A DNA stretch of 64,000 nt, taken from contig NZ_SNYC01000004.1 in assembly GCF_004362715.1 (NCBI RefSeq), positions 186,001-250,000 on the forward strand. Direction: 5' to 3'. The DNA is from Pedobacter metabolipauper. GTDB taxonomy: Bacteria; Bacteroidota; Bacteroidia; Sphingobacteriales; Sphingobacteriaceae. Shown piece by piece: positions 16,658 through 24,170 of the stretch; within the stretch, counting starts at the first letter, position 1; every line of letters begins with the position of its first letter. The translations under genes were made by a program, and so were the position numbers. Under the pieces are notes generated by a model, which saw nothing but the letters and a program-made list of their open reading frames with translations, was not told where the DNA came from and made no database searches.

Positions 16658-17131
16658 ATGCAAATTAAAAAATTCATTCTGGGACTAACATTATGTATGT
16701 TAACCACATTTGTTTTTGCACAAGAAACTAAACCAGTTGATGGCAAATCCTTTGGTGAGGGCGTAACTCAGGGTAACATTCAGCCAGTTGCAAAAATGGA
16801 AACTGCCATGGGCGACAAGAAAGCCGCAGACATGAAGATTACCGGTGAAGTGGTAGAAGTTTGTAAGAAAAAAGGATGCTGGATGACACTAAAAATGCCT
16901 GAAGGAGAATCCATCCGCGTAACTTTTAAAGACTATGCCTTTTTCATGCCAATGGATATTGTTGGCAAAAAAGTAGCTTTAGACGGAATTGCAAAAAAAC
17001 AGACCATCTCTGTAGAGACCTTGCGCCATTATGCAGAAGATGCGCACAAACCAGCAGCAGAAGTAGCAAAAATTACAGAACCTAAAAAAGAACTTGCTTT
17101 TGAAGCTAAAGGAGTCGTAATTTTAAACTAA
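16658..17131 (+). CDS. Secreted DUF4920 protein
   Basis: A 157-residue exported protein: signal peptide MQIKKFILGLTLCMLTTFVFA cleaved before QETK. The mature part is a compact beta domain with KITGEVVEVCKKKGCWMTLKM, VTFKDYAFFMPMDIVGKKVALDG and a C-terminal KGVVILN strand, matching DUF4920, which has an OB-like look and two conserved cysteines in the VCKKKGCW motif. The Cys pair could bind metal or form a disulfide. Function is not established. The gene is flanked by terminators on both sides, so it is monocistronic. Confidence 0.8.
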   Translation: MQIKKFILGLTLCMLTTFVFAQETKPVDGKSFGEGVTQGNIQPVAKMETAMGDKKAADMKITGEVVEVCKKKGCWMTLKMPEGESIRVTFKDYAFFMPMDIVGKKVALDGIAKKQTISVETLRHYAEDAHKPAAEVAKITEPKKELAFEAKGVVILN

Positions 17132-17166
17132 TTAAAGAGCTCTCCTCTTTAATATTGATTGATAAG

Positions 17167-17200
17167 GCCCTGTTCTCTCCGGAACAGGGTTATTTTTTTA
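17167..17200 (+). terminator. Terminator after the DUF4920 gene
   Basis: CCCTGTTC (17168-17175) and GAACAGGG (17182-17189), 6-nt loop, then TTATTTTTTTA. A weaker ATTAAAGAG/CTCTTTAAT hairpin stands just before it. Confidence 0.8.
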
Positions 17201-17252
17201 TACCCGATTTTTATAATATATTAGCTGCTCACAACCTCTTAAAATTATAAAA

Positions 17253-17810
17253 ATGATCCTAGCTGCCCTGATAATTGTTGTATTGCTAATCGCCGGTATT
17301 GTCATATACAATTCACTGATTGGTAAAAAAAACCAGGTTACCAATGCATTCTCTGCCATAGATGTCATGCTTAAAAAGCGGTTTGACCTGCTGCCAAATC
17401 TGATTGAAACCGTTAAGCAGTATACCAAATACGAAGGCGACCTGCTATCAAAGGTCGTAGAACTCCGTGCACAGGCAAATGCCGGCAACTTAACGAACGA
17501 TCAAAAGTTAAATCTCGATAAACAATTAACCTCAAGCGTAAAGGGCCTGATGGTTACTGTAGAGAATTATCCGGATCTCAAAGCCAATCAAAATTTCTTA
17601 CAGCTGCAAAGCACATGGGCAGAAAGTGAAGAACAAATTGCAGCAGCAAGAAGAACATACAATGCTGCAGTTACCGACTATAACGATGCGATCATGATGT
17701 TCCCGGGAAGTATTTTTGCCGGAATGATGAATTACCAGCCAATGAATGTCCTGGCAAACACAGAAGAAGAACGCAAAAATATCAGTGCTAAGGAACTTTT
17801 TAACAGCTAA
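17253..17810 (+). CDS. LemA family protein
   Basis: A 185-residue LemA-type protein: one N-terminal membrane helix (about 2-21, ILAALIIVVLLIAGIVIYNSL) followed by the family signature NQVTNAFSAIDVMLKKRFDLLPNLI (in LemA: V...WS.IDVQLKRRADLIPNLV) and a long helical bundle with EEQIAAARRTYNAAVTDYNDAIMMFPG near the C-terminus. Function is unknown; it is usually seen beside membrane proteins of the DUF3137 or TPM type. Here the DUF3137 gene begins at its last base (TAATG), suggesting translational coupling. Confidence 0.92.
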   Translation: MILAALIIVVLLIAGIVIYNSLIGKKNQVTNAFSAIDVMLKKRFDLLPNLIETVKQYTKYEGDLLSKVVELRAQANAGNLTNDQKLNLDKQLTSSVKGLMVTVENYPDLKANQNFLQLQSTWAESEEQIAAARRTYNAAVTDYNDAIMMFPGSIFAGMMNYQPMNVLANTEEERKNISAKELFNS

Positions 17811-18769
17811 TGTCAGATCCTATAAATGCAAGTCTGCAAAGTGCATTAACTGAACTCGAGATCCAGCGTAAAGAAGTATCCGGTGTCCGGATCAAAAGCT
17901 ACTCGTTCATAGCTGCAGGAATAGGATTAGCAATCATAGGCTTCCTCTTTCCAGGATTGTTAATAGCTGCCGCAATCGGTGGATTAGCTCTTTTGATCAC
18001 AGGGATCGTATTCCTGAGTAAGGCCACAGACAAATTCAACAGCTACCGGCATGAATTTAAACAGCGGATCATCGCCGCAGCCTTAAAAACCATTGACCAA
18101 AGCCTGGAACTCGAGTACCATTCCGGATTATCAGAACAGGCTTTCATCAATTCCAGGCTCTTTGCACAACAGCCAGACCGGTACAGCAGTCAGGACCAGA
18201 TCTATGGATCTGCCGGCAAAACCAGGTTCTCGTTCTCAGAGGTCCATGCAGAATATAAAACCGTAACACAAACAAAAAATGGCAGGCAGGAGCATTGGCA
18301 TACTATCCTCAAAGGAATTGTTTTCTGTGCAGATTTTAACAAGAACTTTCATGGGCTTACCCTCATAAAACCAAAAGATATAGGATCAGCACTTGGCGCC
18401 TGGATCACCGATAAGATCCCCCTGTTTTCAACCTCAGGAAAAGAACTCGTAAAGCTGGAGAATCCCGATTTCGATAAAACCTTTGTTACCTGGTCCAGCG
18501 ATCAGGTAGAAGCACGATATATATTAACCCCGGCAATGATGGAAAAACTTTGTGAACTGGACAGCAGGTGCAGATATACCATCTCTGCATCCTTTACCGA
18601 TTCGTGCATGTACATCGCCTTTCCGCTGGACAAAGACTATTTTGAACCCCCGGTATTTAAAAGCTTGTTAGACCAAACCACCTTGAATGAGGACATCTCA
18701 TTGATCCGGTTCATGTACAACATCATCCACCAGCTCGACCTCAATACCCGGATCTGGGGTAAGGAGTAA
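17810..18769 (+). CDS. DUF3137 membrane protein
   Basis: A 319-residue protein with two adjacent membrane segments (about 29-45 and 48-68: SFIAAGIGLAIIGFLFPGLL, AAAIGGLALLITGIVFL) and a large soluble C-terminal region (about 75-319) containing FSEVHAEYKTVTQTKNGRQ, typical of DUF3137. It overlaps lemA by 1 nt; the pair is found together in many Bacteroidota and Proteobacteria. The molecular role is unknown. A bidirectional terminator follows. Confidence 0.82.
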   Translation: MSDPINASLQSALTELEIQRKEVSGVRIKSYSFIAAGIGLAIIGFLFPGLLIAAAIGGLALLITGIVFLSKATDKFNSYRHEFKQRIIAAALKTIDQSLELEYHSGLSEQAFINSRLFAQQPDRYSSQDQIYGSAGKTRFSFSEVHAEYKTVTQTKNGRQEHWHTILKGIVFCADFNKNFHGLTLIKPKDIGSALGAWITDKIPLFSTSGKELVKLENPDFDKTFVTWSSDQVEARYILTPAMMEKLCELDSRCRYTISASFTDSCMYIAFPLDKDYFEPPVFKSLLDQTTLNEDISLIRFMYNIIHQLDLNTRIWGKE

Positions 18770-18771
18770 AT

Positions 18772-18800
18772 AAAAAAAGTCCCTTTCGGGACTTTATATT
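18772..18800. terminator. Bidirectional terminator between DUF3137 and carB genes
   Basis: AAAGTCCC (18776-18783) and GGGACTTT (18788-18795) with loop TTTC. An A-run on the left serves as a U-tract for minus-strand carB, whose stop begins at 18799; a T-rich run on the right serves the plus strand. Confidence 0.75.
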
Positions 18801-21615
18801 ATTTTGATAAGTACATTGATTTATCCTTGTAAAGCTTTCTGAAGTATGGATCTTCCAGGTCTTTAATGAACCGGATGGATTCTCCTGTTGATTTCATCTC
18901 TGGCCCAAGTTCCTTCGTAACTTCCGGAAACTTATCGAAAGAGAAAACAGGTTCTTTGATCGCATAACCTTCCAGCTTTCTAACAATGTTAAAGTCTTTC
19001 AGTTTATTTACACCCAGCATTACTTTAGCAGCGATATTGATGTAAGGAACGTCATAAGCCTTAGCAATGAAAGGAACCGTTCTGGACGCCCTTGGATTGG
19101 CCTCAATCACATATACCTTTTCATCCTTAACAGCAAACTGGATATTTAACAACCCGATTACGTTCAGTGCACGTGCAATTTTTTTCGAGTAGGTCTCCAT
19201 GTCACTGATTACTTTATCCGACAGGCTAAACGGAGGCAACACCGCAAAGGAATCACCAGAGTGAATTCCCGCAGGCTCAATGTGTTCCATCAAGCCAACA
19301 ATATGCACATCATCACCATCACAGATAGAATCAGACTCCGTTTCTTCAGCACGGTCTAAGAAATGATCAATCAGCACGCGATTTCCGGGAAGATCACCCA
19401 GCAACTTAACAACCGCCTTTTCAAGGTCTTCATCATTAATCACAATGCTCATACCTTGTCCGCCCAATACATAACTTGGTCTTACCAAAACCGGATAGCC
19501 AACTTCATTGGCAACCACAATGGCTTCCTCCGCATTTTCAGCAACACCATACTTAGGATATGGAATCTCCAGTTCTTTTAAAAGATCAGAGAAACGTCCC
19601 CTGTCTTCAGCAACATCCATATCATTATAAGAAGTACCGATGATCTTGATTCCATTCTCATGAAGTTTTTCTGCCATCTTCAACGCAGTCTGACCGCCCA
19701 GCTGAACAATAACACCAATCGGGTTTTCCAATTCAATGATCTCACGAACATGCTCCCAGAATACAGGCTCAAAGTAAAGCTTATCAGCCATATTGAAATC
19801 TGTAGAAACCGTTTCAGGATTACAGTTGATCATGATCGCTTCAAAACCTGTTTCTTTAGCTGCAAGCAAACCATGTACACAAGAATAATCAAATTCAATA
19901 CCCTGACCGATCCGGTTAGGGCCTGAACCCAATACAATTATTTTCTTTTTATCAGAAGGAAGAGATTCGTTTTCCTCCTCAAAGGTCGAGTAGTAATAAG
20001 GTGTTTGTGCAGCAAACTCAGCAGCACAGGTATCAACCATTTTATAAACCCTTTTTATACCTAGGGATTTTCTGCGTTCGTAAACCTCATCTTCAGTAAC
20101 ATTACCCAGTAAGTAAGCGATCTGAATATCAGAGAAGCCTTTTTGTTTAAGTGTAAAGAAGAAATCCTTAGGAATGTTTGTCAGGGTGTAACGCTTAACC
20201 TCTGTTTCCAGCTGAACAAGCTCATGGATCTGTGAAAGGAACCATTTATCGATTCTGGTAACCTTACGGATAGACTCTAAAGGAACGCCCATGCTCATCG
20301 CATCTTTAATCAGGAATAAACGGTTCCAGCTTGCATGCTCCAGACCATACATGATCTCGTCAATACTTCTGTTGTGTTTTCCGTCAGCACCCAATCCAGC
20401 CCTGCCAATCTCTAAACTCTGACAGGCTTTTTGTAAAGCTTCAATAAAGGTACGTCCAATGGCCATTACCTCTCCAACAGATTTCATCTGCAGACCAAGC
20501 TCCATATTGGCGCCTTTAAATTTATCAAAGTTCCAGCGTGGCACTTTAACAATTACATAGTCCAAAGTAGGTTCGAAATAGGCCGATGTTGTTTTAGTGA
20601 TCTGATTTTCGATCTCATCCAGGTTATAACCAATAGCCAGCTTAGAGGCAATTTTAGCAATAGGATAACCCGTAGCCTTACTGGCCAGCGCAGATGAACG
20701 TGAAACCCTTGGGTTGATCTCGATCGCGATGATCTCATCATTGTCCGGGTTCACAGAGAACTGCACATTACAGCCTCCGGCAAAATTACCGATGGCACGC
20801 ATCATCTTTATGGCCTGGTTCCGCATGTCCTGGTAACAACGGTCAGATAAGGTCATTGCCGGAGCTACTGTGATCGAGTCACCGGTATGGATCCCCATTG
20901 GATCAAAGTTCTCAATAGAGCAAATGATGATCACATTGTCATTGCTGTCCCTTAAAAGTTCCAGCTCGTATTCTTTCCAGCCAAGAACCGCTTGTTCAAC
21001 AAGCACTTCATGTGTTGGAGAAGCCTCAAGACCACGCTTTAAGGCCTGGTCAAATTCTTCTTTCTTATGTACAAATCCACCACCAGAACCACCTAAGGTA
21101 TAGGATGGGCGGATTACTAATGGATAACCGATTTGCTGGGCAGCCTCTTTTCCTTCAAGAAAAGAGTTGGCAATTCTGGAGTTGGCAACACCAACACCAA
21201 TATCAACCATTAACTGGCGGAAAGCCTCCCTGTTTTCTGTTTTTTCAATTGCAGCAACATCAACACCAATTACCCGAACACCGTGCTTTTCCCAAACACC
21301 GCGTTCTTCAGCTTCTTTACAAAGGTTTAAAGCCGTTTGTCCACCCATGGTAGGCAAAACAGCATCTATCTTTCTTTCTATTAAGATCTGCTCAATAGAA
21401 TCTACAGTTAACGGCCGCAAATAAACATGATCAGCGATGACCTTATCGGTCATGATCGTTGCAGGGTTAGAATTGATAATGGATACTTCAATACCTTCTT
21501 CTTTCAAAGATAAAGCAGCTTGAGATCCTGAATAATCAAATTCACAAGCCTGACCAATGATAATAGGTCCTGATCCGATAATAAGTACTGAGCGTATGGA
21601 GGTGTCTTTAGGCAT
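18799..21615 (-). CDS. carB: Carbamoyl-phosphate synthase large subunit, lacking the allosteric domain
   Basis: Makes carbamoyl phosphate from bicarbonate, ATP and ammonia delivered by CarA, for pyrimidines and arginine. The 938 residues hold both ATP-grasp halves: SVLIIGSGPIIIGQACEFDYSG and YPLVIRPSYTLGGSGGG in the first, IIVLGSGPNRIGQGIEFDYS and YPVLVRPSYVLGGQGMS in the second, with EINPRVSRSSALASKATG and EANPRASRTVPFIAKA. It stops after KSTGESIRF...YLSK, where E. coli CarB (1,073) continues into the MGS-like regulatory domain. That domain is missing, so UMP/ornithine control via it is not expected. carA is not adjacent. Confidence 0.96.
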   Translation of the reverse strand: MPKDTSIRSVLIIGSGPIIIGQACEFDYSGSQAALSLKEEGIEVSIINSNPATIMTDKVIADHVYLRPLTVDSIEQILIERKIDAVLPTMGGQTALNLCKEAEERGVWEKHGVRVIGVDVAAIEKTENREAFRQLMVDIGVGVANSRIANSFLEGKEAAQQIGYPLVIRPSYTLGGSGGGFVHKKEEFDQALKRGLEASPTHEVLVEQAVLGWKEYELELLRDSNDNVIIICSIENFDPMGIHTGDSITVAPAMTLSDRCYQDMRNQAIKMMRAIGNFAGGCNVQFSVNPDNDEIIAIEINPRVSRSSALASKATGYPIAKIASKLAIGYNLDEIENQITKTTSAYFEPTLDYVIVKVPRWNFDKFKGANMELGLQMKSVGEVMAIGRTFIEALQKACQSLEIGRAGLGADGKHNRSIDEIMYGLEHASWNRLFLIKDAMSMGVPLESIRKVTRIDKWFLSQIHELVQLETEVKRYTLTNIPKDFFFTLKQKGFSDIQIAYLLGNVTEDEVYERRKSLGIKRVYKMVDTCAAEFAAQTPYYYSTFEEENESLPSDKKKIIVLGSGPNRIGQGIEFDYSCVHGLLAAKETGFEAIMINCNPETVSTDFNMADKLYFEPVFWEHVREIIELENPIGVIVQLGGQTALKMAEKLHENGIKIIGTSYNDMDVAEDRGRFSDLLKELEIPYPKYGVAENAEEAIVVANEVGYPVLVRPSYVLGGQGMSIVINDEDLEKAVVKLLGDLPGNRVLIDHFLDRAEETESDSICDGDDVHIVGLMEHIEPAGIHSGDSFAVLPPFSLSDKVISDMETYSKKIARALNVIGLLNIQFAVKDEKVYVIEANPRASRTVPFIAKAYDVPYINIAAKVMLGVNKLKDFNIVRKLEGYAIKEPVFSFDKFPEVTKELGPEMKSTGESIRFIKDLEDPYFRKLYKDKSMYLSK

Positions 21616-21706
21616 AAGGCTTTAAAAAGTCTAATGTTATAGTGTGAAAAATGCGGTATTGCAGACCGGAATTGTCTCGAGATCCCCTTTGATAATCATT
21701 AAGAAA

Positions 21707-21735
21707 CCCGACTCTTCTGTCGGGATGCAAAGTTA
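21707..21735 (-). promoter_or_regulatory. Putative carB -7 element and 5' leader hairpin
   Basis: TAACTTTG (21728-21735, minus strand) matches TAnnTTTG; no convincing -33 element is present. The predicted leader is about 105 nt, and its first bases form CCCGAC (21707-21712) / GTCGGG (21719-21724) with a 6-nt loop. Confidence 0.35.
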
Positions 21736-21780
21736 CAGTTTTGAACATTAAAATTAAGGTATTTTTTCAAAAAGCCTTAT

Positions 21781-21810
21781 AAATAAAAAAAGGGGCTAAA
21801 ACGCCCCTTT
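21781..21810 (-). terminator. Terminator of the small secreted protein gene
   Basis: On the minus strand AAAGGGGC (803-810 complement) pairs with GCCCCTTT (789-796 complement), loop 6 nt, followed by TTTTTTATTT. It lies 17 nt past the stop at 21828. Confidence 0.8.
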
Positions 21811-21827
21811 ACATATCCCAACATCAA

Positions 21828-22145
21828 TTATTGCTCCAGCTTAATTTCACCAATATCCGTGATTGCACTGTCAATAACAGCAACATTTTCAATAGACGTA
21901 TCTTTAAACGGAGCTTTTGCTTTGATCCATACACTATATGTCGACTTCTTAACATTCGTTAATATAAAGCTGCCATTGCTGATCTCCGCTTTTAAAGTAT
22001 CTGTTCCAGAAACGGCATAAACCTGTGAAGCTCCGTCCAAAGGGAAAACCTTACCTTTTATACCACCTTCTCTTACAGCCGTAAACGCCAATAATCCGAG
22101 GGATAGTCCTGCAACTGCTAAAAAATTTAAACTTAACCTTTTCAT
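21828..22145 (-). CDS. Small secreted carboxypeptidase-regulatory-like protein
   Basis: A 105-residue exported protein: signal peptide (LNFLAVAGLSLGLLAFTA, about 5-22) and one beta-sandwich domain of the CarboxypepD_reg-like type: GGIKGKVFPLDGASQVYAVSG, ISNGSFILTNVKKSTYSVWI and a terminal DIGEIKLEQ. Such domains are common extracellular add-ons in Bacteroidota; here one occurs alone. Function is unknown. It is monocistronic, with its own terminator, and divergent from the following lipoprotein gene. Confidence 0.7.
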   Translation of the reverse strand: MKRLSLNFLAVAGLSLGLLAFTAVREGGIKGKVFPLDGASQVYAVSGTDTLKAEISNGSFILTNVKKSTYSVWIKAKAPFKDTSIENVAVIDSAITDIGEIKLEQ

Positions 22146-22218
22146 GATAATTTGTTTTAATAATTAGAATTGAACTATTTGTATATCTGTTAATTAAGAC
22201 AATCCGCACTGGAAATTG

Positions 22219-22248
22219 TTTGGATTAAAAAAAGCGGTCTGACATTTG
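22219..22248 (+). promoter_or_regulatory. Promoter of the 22262 lipoprotein gene
   Basis: TTTG (22219-22222), an 18-nt spacer, and GACATTTG (22241-22248), one mismatch from TAnnTTTG. The start site would be about 8 nt before the ATG. Confidence 0.5.
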
Positions 22249-22261
22249 CATACCATGAACC

Positions 22262-22783
22262 ATGAAAAGAATACTTCCATTTTTATTCGTAACAGCGATC
22301 GTATTGGCAGGATGTGCAACCGTGCAATCCATCATCAAATCCACATTTCCCTATACCGCAACAGTGGTCATACCAGCCTCTTCAAAAAGCGGTACGGTCA
22401 TTTCTGCAACCTCATCAGCTACCAGTATCGATCAGGTATTCGGCAATCAAAACGGAACGAATTATATTAAAGATGTCAGGATCACATCCGCAAAGTTAGC
22501 GTCATCTAATCCGGCAAATACCAGCCTGGGCATGTTCAAATCCGTAAAACTATTTGTCTCAAGCGGCAATAGCGGAGAAATCATGGTAGCCTCAAGAAAT
22601 GATGTTCAGGAAAACATCGGGCCGGATCTTGTGCTCGATATAGACAATTCCCGTTTCCTCGATAGCTATGTTCAGGGAAACAGCATCCGCGTAAGGATAG
22701 AATATGTACTTAGAAATGCAACCACTGCTGATGTTAGTATAAGAACCTCGTTAAGCTTTACCTCATCACCTAAAACACAATAG
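22262..22783 (+). CDS. Lipoprotein of unknown function
   Basis: A 173-residue lipoprotein: signal with lipobox VLAGC (Cys about 18) after MKRILPFLFVTAIVLAG. The mature protein is beta-rich and Ser/Thr-rich; the part around ITSAKLASSNPANTSLGMFKSVKLFVSS and the strand IRVRIEYVLRNATTADVSIRTSLSFT look like one immunoglobulin-like or lipid-binding fold. I know no function. It lies 44 nt upstream of pnuC on the same strand, but a -7-like element before pnuC suggests separate transcription. Confidence 0.65.
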   Translation: MKRILPFLFVTAIVLAGCATVQSIIKSTFPYTATVVIPASSKSGTVISATSSATSIDQVFGNQNGTNYIKDVRITSAKLASSNPANTSLGMFKSVKLFVSSGNSGEIMVASRNDVQENIGPDLVLDIDNSRFLDSYVQGNSIRVRIEYVLRNATTADVSIRTSLSFTSSPKTQ

Positions 22784-22827
22784 CATAAAAATAACCGCGT
22801 TTTCATTCCGTATCATTACTTTTGAAA

Positions 22828-23442
22828 ATGATTGAGGTTTTAAAAGACAGCTTTACGCAATTATTCCTGCAGACAGGAGTACTGGAATGGTTCGGGGTAT
22901 TTACCGGCATCCTGTGCGTTTGGCTGGCTGCAAAAAACAACATTTATAGCTGGCCAGTCGCAATCATTAGTGTAATCATCTATATCTTTATCTTTTTTGA
23001 AGCGAAGCTCTATGCAGATATGGGACTGCAGTTCTATTTCTTTTTCATGAATGTCTATGGCTGGTATTTCTGGAGCAGGGAACGCAATAATCCCGGATTA
23101 TCAAGACCAGTAGCCACCATTACCAAAAATGAGATCGTATTCTCTATTGTCGGCATAGTTGCATTCACCCTGCTTTTGGGCTTCTTCCTCAACAGTAAAA
23201 CCGATGCCTCATTCCCATATATAGATAGCTTTTGCACCGCATGCAGTTTGATGGCACAAATATTCCTGGCTCGCAAGGTCATGCAAAACTGGCTGATCTG
23301 GATCTTTGTTGATATCATTTATGTTGGTGTCTACGTCTCAAAAGATCTGTATGCTACGGCAATCATGTATGCACTATACATTTACATAGCAACCGTTGGT
23401 TATTTAGAATGGAGAAAGATATATCGTGAGCAGCAGCATTAA
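22828..23442 (+). CDS. pnuC: PnuC family vitamin-precursor transporter
   Basis: Inner-membrane facilitator of the PnuC family, which move nicotinamide riboside (PnuC), thiamine (PnuT) or other vitamins. The 204-residue protein has about seven membrane segments, and a family motif region MGLQFYFFFMNVYGWYFW (about 70-90). W and N/Q residues line the pore in known PnuC; substrate cannot be told with certainty. I used ATG 22828; a TTG at 22822 is in frame but lies in the -7-like TACTTTTG. The kinase gene overlaps by 17 nt, so the pair is coupled. Neighbours point to nicotinamide riboside (kinase) or thiamine (riboswitch). Confidence 0.85.
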   Translation: MIEVLKDSFTQLFLQTGVLEWFGVFTGILCVWLAAKNNIYSWPVAIISVIIYIFIFFEAKLYADMGLQFYFFFMNVYGWYFWSRERNNPGLSRPVATITKNEIVFSIVGIVAFTLLLGFFLNSKTDASFPYIDSFCTACSLMAQIFLARKVMQNWLIWIFVDIIYVGVYVSKDLYATAIMYALYIYIATVGYLEWRKIYREQQH

Positions 23443-23956
23443 AAAGATCGCAATCGTTGGACCAGAGAGTACCGGGAAATCAACCCTCACGCAACAGCTG
23501 GCCAAACACTACCAAACCTTATGGGTGCCCGAATATGCACGGTATTATTGTGCCGCCTTAACAGAACCCTGCAACCTTCAGGATGAAGTAAATATGTTTC
23601 ACGGGCAGCTGGCCCTGGAAGATTCTATTTTGGCCATCGCAGATAAAGACCTCATCTTTTGTGATACCACCTTCATAACCGTAAAGATCTGGAGTGATGA
23701 GGTATTCGGAAAAACGCCTCAGATTGTGCTGGATGCACTTCCAAATTACCACTATGACCTGTACCTGCTCATGGATATAGACCTGCCCTGGCAGGAAGAT
23801 CCATTGCGTGATTTCCCACACAAAAGGGAACATTTTATGAACATCTGGCACCAGGAGCTTCAGGCATTAAATGCTGAATATATGCTAGTCGGCGGACAGC
23901 AGGACCGGCTGCAGAATGCCATCCGCGCCGTCGATCAATTTCTTTTAAAATCGTGA
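23426..23956 (+). CDS. NadR-like P-loop kinase (ribosylnicotinamide kinase type)
   Basis: A 176-residue ATPase with a GTG start inside the 3' end of pnuC. The Walker A loop is GPESTGKST (about 13-21), and the segments VPEYARYYC, DLIFCDTTFITVKIW and LLMDIDLPWQEDPLR match the NadR C-terminal kinase (AAA_28) family, which phosphorylates nicotinamide riboside to NMN. The NadR adenylyltransferase domain is absent. Phosphorylation would trap the substrate imported by PnuC. A thiamine-kinase role is possible given the TPP riboswitch just downstream, but the family match favours nicotinamide riboside. Confidence 0.82.
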   Translation: MSSSIKKIAIVGPESTGKSTLTQQLAKHYQTLWVPEYARYYCAALTEPCNLQDEVNMFHGQLALEDSILAIADKDLIFCDTTFITVKIWSDEVFGKTPQIVLDALPNYHYDLYLLMDIDLPWQEDPLRDFPHKREHFMNIWHQELQALNAEYMLVGGQQDRLQNAIRAVDQFLLKS

Positions 23957-23997
23957 TCATGTTAAATTGATAATTTATCAATACCTTTGAACCATCA

Positions 23998-24102
23998 AAA
24001 AGGGGTGCCTTGTTTTGTAAAAAACACAAAGACGGGCTGAGAGCATACCCAATATATCAACAGATATATACACCTGATCCGGATAATGCCGGCGGAGGGA
24101 TT
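23998..24102 (+). ncRNA. TPP riboswitch (thi-box)
   Basis: The conserved aptamer elements are all present in order: GGGGTGCC (24002-24009), GGGCTGAGA (24034-24042), and CACCTGATCCGGATAATGCC followed by GGCGGAGGGA (24071-24100). These build the TPP-binding core of Rfam THI elements. Thiamine pyrophosphate binding represses the downstream gene. It precedes the TonB-dependent receptor by about 70 nt and follows the kinase gene, so it should control the receptor and the ThiE-like gene. Confidence 0.95.
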
Positions 24103-24115
24103 GGAGCTATGAAAG

Positions 24116-24161
24116 TTTAATTAGGCTGTAAGTGCCCCTTACTTGCAGTGGTTTAATTAAA
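24116..24161 (+). promoter_or_regulatory. Possible expression platform of the TPP riboswitch
   Basis: A stem-loop with outer arms TTTAATTA (24116-24123) and TAATTAAA (24154-24161) and inner arms GTAAG (24128-24132) and CTTAC (24138-24142). It ends 9 nt before the TTG start codon and lacks a U-tract, so control of initiation rather than termination is more likely. Confidence 0.4.
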
Positions 24162-24170
24162 AAATACAAA

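Noticed and set aside
21012..21353. Gln/His-rich plus-strand ORF inside carB
   Set aside because: Antisense shadow of a conserved ATP-grasp domain; composition reflects codon complement.
24132..24170. TonB receptor starting at GTG 24132
   Set aside because: These codons fall in the riboswitch hairpin and would place residues before the signal peptide; TTG 24171 begins the signal directly.
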